Assembly: GCA_003023125.1 (NCBI GenBank)
Contig: PXSY01000125.1
Location: forward strand, 1-5,866
Direction of reading: 5' to 3'
Source: Bacteroidetes bacterium QH_10_64_19
Lineage (GTDB): Bacteria; Bacteroidota; Rhodothermia; Rhodothermales; Salinibacteraceae
DNA length: 5,866 nucleotides
The notes beneath the pieces were generated by a model. It was not told the origin of the DNA. It searched no databases and was given only the letters and a program-made list of their open reading frames with translations. Positions 1 through 5,705 of the stretch are shown here, piece after piece. The position numbers were made by a program, and so were the translations under genes. Numbering within the stretch: the stretch's first letter is position 1; each line of letters begins with the position of its first letter.

Positions 1-78
1 CTCCGTGTAGTAGACCACATTGAGCCCGTCGAGCGCGGCCACAGCGTCGGCGTCTGCCTTCGTTGCTGAGAGGCTCAC
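1..78 (-). CDS. Possible partial gene of unknown function, running off the left edge
   Basis: Read on the minus strand, the frame entering at base 78 encodes VSLSATKADADAVAALDGL and then NVVYYTE before it leaves the window. The composition is protein-like and codon third positions are mostly G or C. GTG at 78-76 is a candidate start: GGGAG lies 7 nt upstream, and another GTG is at 84-82. The frame stays open to a stop at 196-198, but upstream of about base 90 it becomes Arg/Pro-rich antisense of the HD-GYP fragment, so coding probably begins near the GTG codons or the gene is truncated there. I do not recognise the family. A chance open frame is a real alternative because only about 26 codons are visible. 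Confidence 0.2.
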   Translation of the reverse strand, partial: MSLSATKADADAVAALDGLNVVYYTE

Positions 79-356
79 TACCACGCTCCCATCGCGAGCG
101 CTGGGACGGAGGCGGCTATCCGGACGGCCGGGAGGGGCCGGAGATTCCGCGTGTGGCTTGGGATGTGGGCGTAGCCGATCCCTTCGACGCGATGACTAAC
201 GACCGCCTGTACCGGGACGCGATGCCTGTGGCAGCGGCCTTCGATGTGATTGAGGAGGAGACCGGTCGGCAGTTCGATCCGCAGGTCTCGGCGGCGGCCC
301 TCCGCCGGCGGGAGCAACGTGCTCAGGTTCAGGACAGCGGGGACGCGACCCCCTGA
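63..356 (+). pseudogene. Fragment of an HD-GYP domain protein (cyclic-di-GMP phosphodiesterase type), N-terminus missing
   Basis: From base 87 the frame reads SHRERWDGGGYPDG, then about 25 residues later VADPFDAMTNDRLYRDAMP, then a GRQFDPQV tail. These correspond to the HHExxDGxGYPxG signature, the VADxFDALTxxRPYRxA segment and the FDPxV C-terminus of HD-GYP domains, which hydrolyse cyclic di-GMP. The upstream half with the HD metal ligands is absent: residues before the SHRE motif do not resemble the domain, and the frame closes at base 21. Within the remnant the second His of HHE is Arg, and the usual VADVFDA has Pro for Val. The only start is a TTG at 63 with no convincing ribosome binding site. 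Truncation plus altered conserved residues indicate a decayed gene without phosphodiesterase activity. The family assignment is firm; pseudogene status is inferred. Confidence 0.6.
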
Positions 357-498
357 ATGCTGCCTGGCATGTGTCCATTGCTCGCACGTGCCTCCAACGA
401 CCTAGAGCAGGGGGCAGTGCTCGCCCGCCCGCTCAGGTGGACGTAGACGGACTCCGCCGGGCACCGGATGGCACGGTCCTCTGCCCGTGTCTTGCTTC
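357..498. other. Convergent intergenic region with a possible same-frame gene remnant
   Basis: This gap separates the plus-strand HD-GYP fragment from the end of the minus-strand RND gene. In the same plus frame as the HD-GYP fragment, directly after its stop, an ATG at 357 opens a 29-codon frame ending at 446. It contains NDLEQGAVLARPL (396-434), which loosely resembles the L-x-x-GMVLARxL segment found in some HD-domain response regulators. It could be further debris of the same gene, but the match is short. A weak 5-bp hairpin (472-476 CACGG with 485-489 CCGTG) lies about 10 nt beyond the RND stop on the minus strand. It has no following T-run, so I do not call it a terminator. Nothing else is visible. 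Confidence 0.2.
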
Positions 499-3400
499 CT
501 ACGATGGGGTCTCCGTCTCGTACGGCCCGAGGTGCTTCTGCGGCTCATCGTAGCCGAGGAGGGTCGTCTGCACCCACGCCACGGCGTCGTTCTGGAGCAT
601 TGCGAGCGACGGCACCATGAACATGAGGACGCCGGTACCGAAGAGAATGCCGACGCCCAGGCTTACGGCCATAGGAATCAGGAACTGCGCCTGCACGCTC
701 TGCTCGATGATGATGGGGAAGAGGCCGAGGAACGTCGTGAGCGACGTGAGCAGGATGGGGCGGAAGCGCATCTGTCCGGCTCGGACGAGCGCGTCGGCCC
801 AGTCGCGGCCCTCGGCTCGTTCCTCGTTGGCAAAGTCGAGCATCACGAGGGCGTCGTTCACGATGACGCCACTCAGGCCCACGATGCCGTAGATGCTGAG
901 CAGGCCGAGCTGGATATCGAGCAGCAGATGGCCCAGGAGGGCCCCGATCCAGCCGAACGGGATCGTGCTCATGATGACGAGGGGCTGGAGATAGGACCGG
1001 AAGGGGATCGCGAGCAGGGCGTAAATGGCGAACAGCGCGAGCAGAAAGCCGATAATCAACGCGCTCTGGGCTTTCCGCTGCTGCCGCTGCTGCCCGCCAA
1101 AGCTGAACGTCGCCCCTGAGATCTCGCGCTGAATGTTGGGAAGCACGCTGGCCTTCAGGGTTGACGTAATTGCGTTTCCCGTCGTGACCGATGGGTCCAC
1201 GTCGGCCGTCACCGTAACGACCTGGCGGCCGTCCTGCCGGTTGATCTGAGACGGGCTGTAGCCGAACGACACGTTGGCGACCTCCTCCAGGGGCACCTGT
1301 GCCCCACTGCCCGTGCGGATGCGATATTCGTTCAGATCCTCGATGGCGTTGCGCTGATCGTCGGGCAGGCGGGCGTAGACGCGCACCTCATTCTGCCCGC
1401 GCTGCAGCCGGTAGGACTCGAGCCCGAAGAAGGCGGCGCGCACCTGACCAGCGAGGTCATTGAGCGAGAGGCCGAGCGTGCGGGCGCCAGGCTTCAGCTC
1501 CAACTCCAGCTCCCGCTTGCCCTGCTCCTGGTCCGACCGGATGTCGAACACGCCCCCGAAGCGATCCAGGGAGTCCTGTACGGCCGCCACCGTCCGGTCG
1601 AGTTTCTCGGCGGTCGGGGCCGACGCCTCAACCGAGACCGGCTTGCCCACCGACACAACATTGGCGGTGAACGACAGCGACCGTGCGCCGGGGACCCGCC
1701 CGGTCTCTTCGCGCCATCGGTCTTCGAACTGTGCGGACGTGATGTCGCGCTCTTCCGGATCGATCATTTCGAAGCTTACCTCGGCCACGTTGGCCTTCGT
1801 CGCGGTGAACCCGGCCTCGTTGGGACTGCTGTTGGCCCGCGGCTGCTGGCCCACGGTCACGTACACGTTTTCAACGAGGGTCTGCCCGGCCTTTTCTTCG
1901 AGATCTTCGATGGCCGCGTATCCCGTTTCCTGCAGCCGGGCCGTCATGCGCTCGGTGGCCTCCGGCGTGGTGCCCACCGGCATTTCCAGCTGGGCCGTCA
2001 CCAGCTTGCCCTGCACGCTGGGGAAGAAGGAGAAGCCGATGTACCCGTTGCCGACGAAGCCGAAGGAGACGAAGAGCAGCGACACGCCCGCCGCGATGGT
2101 GACGCCGTAGTGGCGCGTGGCAAAGCGGAGGGCCGTGGTGAGGGGGCCGCGCACGAAGGTCTGCAGCTGGGCGGCCACCCACTGCCGCACCCGGTTGAGC
2201 GTACGGATGGCGGGGTTGGATTTGCTTTCCTCCCGGTCGGGACGCTCCGAGAGGTGGTATGGGAGGATCAGAAGCACCTCCACGAGCGAAAGCAGCAGGA
2301 CGATGATGACGATCGTGGGGATGTCCCCGAGAAACTTGCCGATCGTGCCGCCGATGAAGAGCAGCGGGGAGAAGGCCGCGACGGTGGTTAGGACGGCAAA
2401 GATAACCGGGATGCCGACGCGCTGCGTCCCACGGACGGAGGCCTCCAGCGGATCGCCCTTGTTCTCCTGTTCGGCGAACACGTTCTCGCCCACCACGATG
2501 GCGTCGTCGACGACGATCCCGATGGAGAGGATGAAGCCGAAGAGGGACAGCAAGTTGATCGACACGTCCAGGTACTGCATGAGGATAAACGTGCCGCTGA
2601 ACGACAGGAAGATGCCAACCGAGGTCCAGAAGGCCAGCCGGGGGGCCAGGAAGAGCGTGAGCGTGAGGACGACGAGGAAGAGCCCCAGAATGCCGTTCTT
2701 GATCAACAGGTTGAGTCGATTGCGGAGGTTCTCGGCCTGATTCTGCCAGATCGAAGCCTGAACGCCGGCGGGGAGGGAGGCCTGGAGGTCTTCGTCGAGA
2801 TACGTCTTGACCGTCTCCTCGATGTCGAGTACCTGCTCCTGCCCCGTGCGAAACACGTTGAGGATGGCGGCCGGCTTGCCGTTGAAGCGCGTAATGAGGT
2901 CGGAGTTTTCCGCGAATCCGTCCTGGATTTCCGCAATCTCGCCGAGGCGCACCCTCGTGCCGTCGTCGCGGGTGAGGGCCACGATGTCCTCGAAGTCGCT
3001 CTTCGTGTAGTTCTGTCCCTCCGTCCGAATGACGATTTCTTCTTCGTCCGTCTCCACGCTCCCGCCCGGCAGGTCGAGACTGCCCTCCCGCACGATTCGC
3101 GACACGTCTGCGAGGCTCATTTGGTGCTTGCGGAGGGCCTCGCGGGACGCCTCCACCGAAATCTCGTAGTCCCGCACGCCCCCGATGCGCACGAAGGAAA
3201 TTTGCGGGTTGCGGGTGAGGTCATCCTTCACCCGTTGCGCGAGCTCTTTCAGCGTGCGCTCACTCGCATTGCCATAGAGGGCGATCTGGAGTGCCTGCTG
3301 GCGGTTGGTCACTTCCGTGACGATGGGCTGCTCGGCCTCCGCGGGAAAGGCGGTGATGCGATCGACCTCCGACTTGATGTCGGTGCGGGCCCGGCTAAGG

Positions 3401-4074
3401 TCGGTGCCACGCTTCAGCTCAGCGGTCACCACGCCCGCGTTTTCGGTGGCGGTGCCCAGGATGCGGTCGATGCCCTCCACGCTCTCGATGCGGTCCTCGA
3501 TGCGGCGCACGATGGATTGCTCCCCCTCCTCGGGCGAGCCGCCGGGGTAGGTGACCTCGACCTGCACCTGGTCGAGGCTAAATTCGGGGAAGACCTCCTG
3601 CACGGTCGTAAAGGCCGCGGCCCCGCCGCCCAGGAGCAGCAATAGCATCAGCAGGTTGGCCGCCACGCCGTTGCGGGCGAACCAGTCGATTGCTCTGTTC
3701 ATCGGTTGAACGTTGGAAGGTTGAAGGTTAGAAGGTTGGGGGGCGAGATCACTCCGGTTCATCGAGGTCAATTTGATATTCTCGAACTCAGGTTCTGACA
3801 GGTACCCTTGGTCGAGAGCCACGTAGAGTTGGGCGCGGACCTCGCCTGCGGAGCCTCTCGCCCGACCCAGGTAATCCACGAACACGCTTTGCGTGCGACT
3901 TTCGAAGCCCTCGGCAATGTTGCTCATGATCGAGACGGACGCTCGTTGGATCTGGTCACGCAACCCGAAGTCTTTCGAGAACGGTTCCTGCCGCGTGTGC
4001 TCGTAGACGCGATTCGTCAGTTTCCGAGCGTTCTGCCAGACATCGAGATCCTCAAAGCGCTCGATCGTGGCCAT
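499..4074 (-). CDS. RND (AcrB-like, HAE-1 type) efflux permease, with an in-frame N-terminal four-helix-bundle extension
   Basis: This single 1191-codon frame is two genes joined. Residues 125-1191 are a complete RND permease, the inner-membrane proton antiporter of a tripartite export system. Its natural start is very probably the ATG at 3702-3700 (MNRAIDWFARNGVAANLLM), giving 1067 residues, normal for the family. TM1 is near 137-157, followed by the EVFPEF and VTYPGGSPEE motifs. TM2-TM6 span about 457-606, with the proton-relay pair D523-D524 in VVDDAIVVGEN of TM4. TM7 is near 655-675, a second periplasmic loop follows, and TM8-TM12 span 1003-1157. TM10 has IVNDALVML rather than the Lys-bearing AcrB form, as in many environmental RND pumps. 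Substrate cannot be told. No frameshift is seen. Residues 1-124 come from an inserted element. The ATG at 3702 has no Shine-Dalgarno sequence and abuts repeat DNA. The adaptor gene upstream is broken. Confidence 0.93.
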   Translation of the reverse strand: MATIERFEDLDVWQNARKLTNRVYEHTRQEPFSKDFGLRDQIQRASVSIMSNIAEGFESRTQSVFVDYLGRARGSAGEVRAQLYVALDQGYLSEPEFENIKLTSMNRSDLAPQPSNLQPSNVQPMNRAIDWFARNGVAANLLMLLLLLGGGAAAFTTVQEVFPEFSLDQVQVEVTYPGGSPEEGEQSIVRRIEDRIESVEGIDRILGTATENAGVVTAELKRGTDLSRARTDIKSEVDRITAFPAEAEQPIVTEVTNRQQALQIALYGNASERTLKELAQRVKDDLTRNPQISFVRIGGVRDYEISVEASREALRKHQMSLADVSRIVREGSLDLPGGSVETDEEEIVIRTEGQNYTKSDFEDIVALTRDDGTRVRLGEIAEIQDGFAENSDLITRFNGKPAAILNVFRTGQEQVLDIEETVKTYLDEDLQASLPAGVQASIWQNQAENLRNRLNLLIKNGILGLFLVVLTLTLFLAPRLAFWTSVGIFLSFSGTFILMQYLDVSINLLSLFGFILSIGIVVDDAIVVGENVFAEQENKGDPLEASVRGTQRVGIPVIFAVLTTVAAFSPLLFIGGTIGKFLGDIPTIVIIVLLLSLVEVLLILPYHLSERPDREESKSNPAIRTLNRVRQWVAAQLQTFVRGPLTTALRFATRHYGVTIAAGVSLLFVSFGFVGNGYIGFSFFPSVQGKLVTAQLEMPVGTTPEATERMTARLQETGYAAIEDLEEKAGQTLVENVYVTVGQQPRANSSPNEAGFTATKANVAEVSFEMIDPEERDITSAQFEDRWREETGRVPGARSLSFTANVVSVGKPVSVEASAPTAEKLDRTVAAVQDSLDRFGGVFDIRSDQEQGKRELELELKPGARTLGLSLNDLAGQVRAAFFGLESYRLQRGQNEVRVYARLPDDQRNAIEDLNEYRIRTGSGAQVPLEEVANVSFGYSPSQINRQDGRQVVTVTADVDPSVTTGNAITSTLKASVLPNIQREISGATFSFGGQQRQQRKAQSALIIGFLLALFAIYALLAIPFRSYLQPLVIMSTIPFGWIGALLGHLLLDIQLGLLSIYGIVGLSGVIVNDALVMLDFANEERAEGRDWADALVRAGQMRFRPILLTSLTTFLGLFPIIIEQSVQAQFLIPMAVSLGVGILFGTGVLMFMVPSLAMLQNDAVAWVQTTLLGYDEPQKHLGPYETETPS
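3703..4074 (-). CDS. Four-helix-bundle protein (S23 / 23S rRNA intervening-sequence family), C-terminus altered, no stop codon
   Basis: Residues 1-100 match the family closely: MATIERFEDLDVWQNARKL, then DFGLRDQIQRASVSIMSNIA followed by EGFES, then GSAGEVRAQLYVALDQGYLS near 74-93. Members are about 115-125 residues and form small helical-bundle oligomers. They were first known as ORFs in intervening sequences of bacterial 23S rRNA genes; their biochemical role is unsettled. After SEPEFENIK the expected fourth helix is absent. Instead come LTSMNRSDLAP and then QPSNLQPSNVQP, the latter being translated repeat DNA. The frame then runs without a stop into the RND permease. No other reading frame restores the last helix, so a deletion is more likely than a simple frameshift. 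The start at 4074 is the family-typical MATIERFEDL. No Shine-Dalgarno precedes it; the upstream 40 bases are AACCTTC-type repeats. Confidence 0.85.
3704..3740. repeat. Heptad repeat array A, including the left terminal inverted repeat (3704-3724)
   Basis: On the plus strand the array reads as variants of GGTTGAA: GGTTGAAC, GTTGGAA, GGTTGAA, GGTTAGAA, GGTTGGG. On the coding (minus) strand these are AACCTTC-type units, translated in the fused frame as QPSNLQPSNVQP. The array ends 1 nt before the RND ATG on the minus strand, so any native ribosome binding site of the permease has been displaced. Confidence 0.8.
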
Positions 4075-4082
4075 GGCGATGA

Positions 4083-4122
4083 GGTTGAAAGTTAGAAGGT
4101 TGAAGGTTGAGGTTGAAGGTTA
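4083..4122. repeat. Heptad repeat array B, upstream of the four-helix-bundle start
   Basis: The plus strand shows GGTTGAAA, GTTAGAA, GGTTGAA, GGTTGA, GGTTGAA, GGTTA in tandem. It has the same orientation as array A and lies on the other side of the four-helix-bundle gene, 8 nt from its ATG. Arrays A and B are therefore direct repeats bracketing the gene. The low GC content contrasts with the surrounding genes. Confidence 0.8.
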
Positions 4123-4147
4123 CCAAAGGGCAGAGGTATGTCTATGA

Positions 4148-4168
4148 GAACGTTCAACTTTCAGAACC
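4148..4168. repeat. Heptad-like repeats in the opposite orientation (array C)
   Basis: The plus strand carries GAACGTTCAACTTTCAGAACC, i.e. the AACxTTC-type unit on the opposite strand to arrays A and B. GAACGTTC within it is an 8-bp palindrome. It overlaps the left arm of the 16-bp inverted repeat at 4163-4178. Confidence 0.55.
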
Positions 4169-4271
4169 TGTTTGGTGGATGGATCCGATGTCGAGACACA
4201 GTGGTCGATGTGCACGAACGGCGCTCAAACGAGCCCTGCGCAGGCCGGAGACAGTCCGCCAAACAGGTTCT
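4163..4271. repeat. 16-bp inverted repeat (arms 4163-4178 and 4256-4271) around 77 nt
   Basis: The left arm is AGAACCTGTTTGGTGG. The right arm, CCGCCAAACAGGTTCT, is its reverse complement at 15 of 16 positions. In RNA from either strand this gives a long stem with a 77-nt apical part that contains the perfect 10-bp palindrome CCTGCGCAGG at 4235-4244. It lies between the adaptor stop and the four-helix-bundle start, inside the element. It is not followed by a T-run, so it is more likely a structured or processing element than a terminator. Confidence 0.7.
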
Positions 4272-4291
4272 CAACGTTCCAACCTTCAACC
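4271..4291. repeat. Right terminal inverted repeat of the element (array D)
   Basis: The plus strand reads TCAACGTTCCAACC then TTCAACC. Its reverse complement matches the left end at 3704-3724 with mismatches only at positions 8 and 16 of 21. It ends 2 nt from the adaptor stop codon (4294-4296). In a minus-strand transcript the two ends would pair into a stem enclosing the whole element. Confidence 0.7.
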
Positions 4292-4293
4292 CA

Positions 4294-4863
4294 CTAACGT
4301 GCAACGCGAACAGCCATGCTGTCAGTTTGCACACGCAGATCAGTCGTAATCACCCGAGTGTCGGGGTCGAGCGTCGGGGCAAGGTAGGTCTGTTCTTCGA
4401 CCGTCTGAATGGGCTCGACGGTGCGCTCGACCAGCATCGAGTCGCCGGCCACGGTCCACACCACCGGTGGCTGATCGGACGCGCGGGTGTGGACGGCGCG
4501 GCGCGGCACCACATGATAGGTCCCGTCCCGGCGGCCCTCGATGTCGACGGTCGTGTAGGTCCCGATGGCCAGGGGCGGACGCGTCTGTTCGGGCGGCTGC
4601 TCGGGCTGCCGCGACGACACGGTGGGCACCTGGTTGTAGGGATCGGAGACACGGACGACCACGTCGATCGTACGGGTCTGCTCGTCGATGGCCCCTTCGA
4701 CCCGGTGCACGCGGCCGTCCCACGAGTACGTCCGGTCGCCGTACGAGCTCGTCACGGTTGCCGAAAGTTGGGCGTCCGATGGCTGCCCGCTCATCGCCCA
4801 GAGGTCTCGGATGAGCGCGGCCTTTCGGGAGGGGAGCGACACCACGATCTCCGCCGCCTCCGT
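4294..4863 (-). pseudogene. 3' part of an RND periplasmic adaptor (membrane fusion protein) gene
   Basis: This is the adaptor-derived portion of the chimera, residues about 251-439. It holds the beta-barrel domain, with a Pro/Gln-rich stretch near 329-346 (VPTVSSRQPEQPPEQTRP), and the membrane-proximal domain (VVWTVAGDSMLVERTVEPIQ). In family members these regions contact the RND permease. The N-terminal signal, lipoyl/barrel-sandwich strands and coiled-coil hairpin, which reach the outer-membrane channel, are gone. Its position just upstream of the permease on the same strand is the normal adaptor-permease operon order. Confidence 0.8.
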
Positions 4864-5613
4864 CCCGTAAAGCGTCGTGGCCGCGGCTCCCTTCACAATC
4901 TCAACCCGGTCGATGTTGACGGGATTGAGGTCGTTAATCGGGTTGGCCGTCACGTTTGCGCTCCGGCCGCTATACCCGACCGGCGGCACATTTTTCGGAT
5001 AGCCCCCGCTGCGAATGCGAAGCCCATCGACAAAGATGAGCGGCGCGTTGGTCTGCGATATGCTCGTGTTGCCTCGCAGCCGAATCTGGGAGCCCGATCC
5101 GGACATGCCCTCCCCAATGCTGAGCGTGACGCCGGGAAGGCTGCCGCTGAGGATGTCCTCCACGGAGGTCGGACTGTCCTCGAGCTCGCCCACCGAGATT
5201 GCGGAGACCGTATTCCCCACCTCCCGGCGCTGCGCCCGGCCTGCGGCCCCGGTCACGACGACCTGCTCCATGTCGATCGTTCGCTCCCCGAGGGTAAAAT
5301 CGAGGGACACCGCCTCCCCCGCGGCTACGTCCACCTCCTGGCGCTGCGGCTGAAAGCCGACAAACCGAGCGACCACTACGTGGCTGCCCGCAGGCACCTC
5401 CTGGATGGTGTACCTCCCATCGGCGGACGTGGCGGACCCGAGGTTCAACTCGTCGATCACCATGTTCACTCCGGCGAGGGGCTCTCCGTCCCGGTCGGTG
5501 ACGACGCCTTCGATGGTTCCGGTTTGGCCGTACGCGCCGCTAACCAGGGCGAACAGTCCAAGAATGATCGGGAGCGTTCGTGGGCGTGGAAGCGGTAACA
5601 GGGCTGCACTCAT
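4294..5613 (-). CDS. Chimeric frame: SusC/RagA-like TonB-dependent receptor N-terminus joined to RND periplasmic adaptor C-terminus
   Basis: From the ATG at 5613 the frame has 439 codons; the longer TTG start at 5670 is less likely because the ATG directly precedes a normal signal peptide (hydrophobic 13-27, cleavage near AYG/Q at 29-30). Residues 31-110 form a carboxypeptidase-D-regulatory-like domain (TIEGVVTDRDGEPLAGVN). A TonB-box-like DMEQVVVTG is at 114-122, and a plug domain runs to KGAAATTLYGTEAA at 241-254. In SusC proteins this is followed by GGVIQIFTK and a large outer-membrane barrel; here it continues as EIVVSLPSRKAALI, adaptor sequence, through WDGRVHRVEGAIDEQTRTID (298-317) and VDIEGRRDGTYHVVPRRAV (356-374) to the C-terminus. 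The barrel and the adaptor lipoyl/hairpin half are both missing, so neither activity is expected. The reading frame is kept across the joint. Confidence 0.85.
   Translation of the reverse strand: MSAALLPLPRPRTLPIILGLFALVSGAYGQTGTIEGVVTDRDGEPLAGVNMVIDELNLGSATSADGRYTIQEVPAGSHVVVARFVGFQPQRQEVDVAAGEAVSLDFTLGERTIDMEQVVVTGAAGRAQRREVGNTVSAISVGELEDSPTSVEDILSGSLPGVTLSIGEGMSGSGSQIRLRGNTSISQTNAPLIFVDGLRIRSGGYPKNVPPVGYSGRSANVTANPINDLNPVNIDRVEIVKGAAATTLYGTEAAEIVVSLPSRKAALIRDLWAMSGQPSDAQLSATVTSSYGDRTYSWDGRVHRVEGAIDEQTRTIDVVVRVSDPYNQVPTVSSRQPEQPPEQTRPPLAIGTYTTVDIEGRRDGTYHVVPRRAVHTRASDQPPVVWTVAGDSMLVERTVEPIQTVEEQTYLAPTLDPDTRVITTDLRVQTDSMAVRVAR
4849..5613 (-). pseudogene. 5' part of a SusC/RagA-like TonB-dependent receptor gene
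   Basis: This is the receptor-derived portion, residues 1 to about 254: signal peptide, regulatory-like domain, TonB box and most of the plug, including IRLRGNTSISQTNAPLIFVD (177-196) and NPVNIDRVEIVKG (230-242). In intact receptors (about 900-1100 residues) the plug sits in a 22-strand barrel that imports bound nutrients with TonB energy, usually with a SusD lipoprotein. No barrel and no SusD gene are present here. Confidence 0.85.
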
Positions 5614-5635
5614 ATCCCAGGATGCCGGTTGAACG

Positions 5636-5698
5636 GGAAGACGTGAATTGACTACCGTGATCAAGCACAACCCATACGTAGTGCATTTTTCCGAAGAA
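5636..5698 (-). pseudogene. Possible remnant of a DDE integrase-type transposase
   Basis: The minus-strand frame between 5698 and 5636 reads FFGKMHYVWVVLDHGSQFTS. FGKxxxV followed by DHGSQFTS resembles the second catalytic-Asp region (D-[NH]-G-S-Q-F-T-S) of integrase-core transposases of the IS3/IS481 type. Upstream and downstream residues do not continue the domain, and downstream it overlaps the receptor start in another frame. It also overlaps the predicted promoter. A short chance match is possible, since only about 20 residues are involved. Confidence 0.25.
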
Positions 5699-5705
5699 AG
5701 TCAAA
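5673..5705 (-). promoter_or_regulatory. Probable Bacteroidota-type promoter for the chimeric gene
   Basis: On the minus strand TTTG (5705-5702) is followed after 21 nt by TACGTATG (5680-5673). This fits the TTTG / N19-21 / TAnnTTTG pattern of the Bacteroidota primary sigma factor with one mismatch. Transcription would start near 5666, leaving a leader of about 50 nt before the ATG at 5613. It presumably belonged to the receptor gene and would now drive the adaptor remnant, the element and the permease. Confidence 0.4.

Larger units (their letters stand above)
3704..4291 (-). mobile_element. IVS-like element: four-helix-bundle gene between terminal inverted repeats
   Basis: The 588-bp segment begins with GGTTGAACGTTGG at 3704, and the complement of its other end (4291 to 4271) reads GGTTGAAGGTTGG. 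Extended, the two ends match at 19 of 21 positions as inverted repeats. Inside are the four-helix-bundle gene, AACCTTC-type heptad arrays in both orientations and a second inverted repeat. One end lies 1 nt from the RND ATG; the other lies 2 nt from the adaptor stop codon. Size, inverted ends and cargo resemble the intervening sequences of 23S rRNA genes (several hundred bp, stem-bounded, often encoding an S23-family protein), but here in a protein-coding operon. No transposase is present and no target-site duplication is evident. Mobility is inferred. Confidence 0.5.

Noticed and set aside
472..489. Terminator hairpin after the RND gene
   Set aside because: The stem is only 5 bp (CACGG/CCGTG) with an 8-nt loop, and no T-run follows on the minus strand.
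487..1119. 210-codon plus-strand open frame opposite the end of the RND gene
   Set aside because: Its composition is Glu/His/Arg-rich antisense of transmembrane coding sequence, with no recognisable motif. The RND gene explains the region.
3121..3645. 174-codon plus-strand open frame opposite the first periplasmic loop of the RND gene
   Set aside because: It is a low-complexity Gly/Leu/His/Asp antisense shadow. No start signal or conserved domain was seen.
3704..4291. CRISPR array suggested by the short repeats
   Set aside because: The repeats are contiguous 6-8 bp units without unique spacers, and no Cas gene is present.
3703..4291. Diversity-generating retroelement, because Avd is also a four-helix-bundle protein
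   Set aside because: There is no reverse transcriptase and no template/variable repeat pair, and the protein resembles the S23 intervening-sequence type.
4138..5598. 486-codon plus-strand open frame antisense to the chimeric gene
   Set aside because: It is rich in Arg, His, Gly and Asp with no domain. It is the typical antisense shadow of a high-GC gene, and the minus strand has clear family motifs over the same bases.
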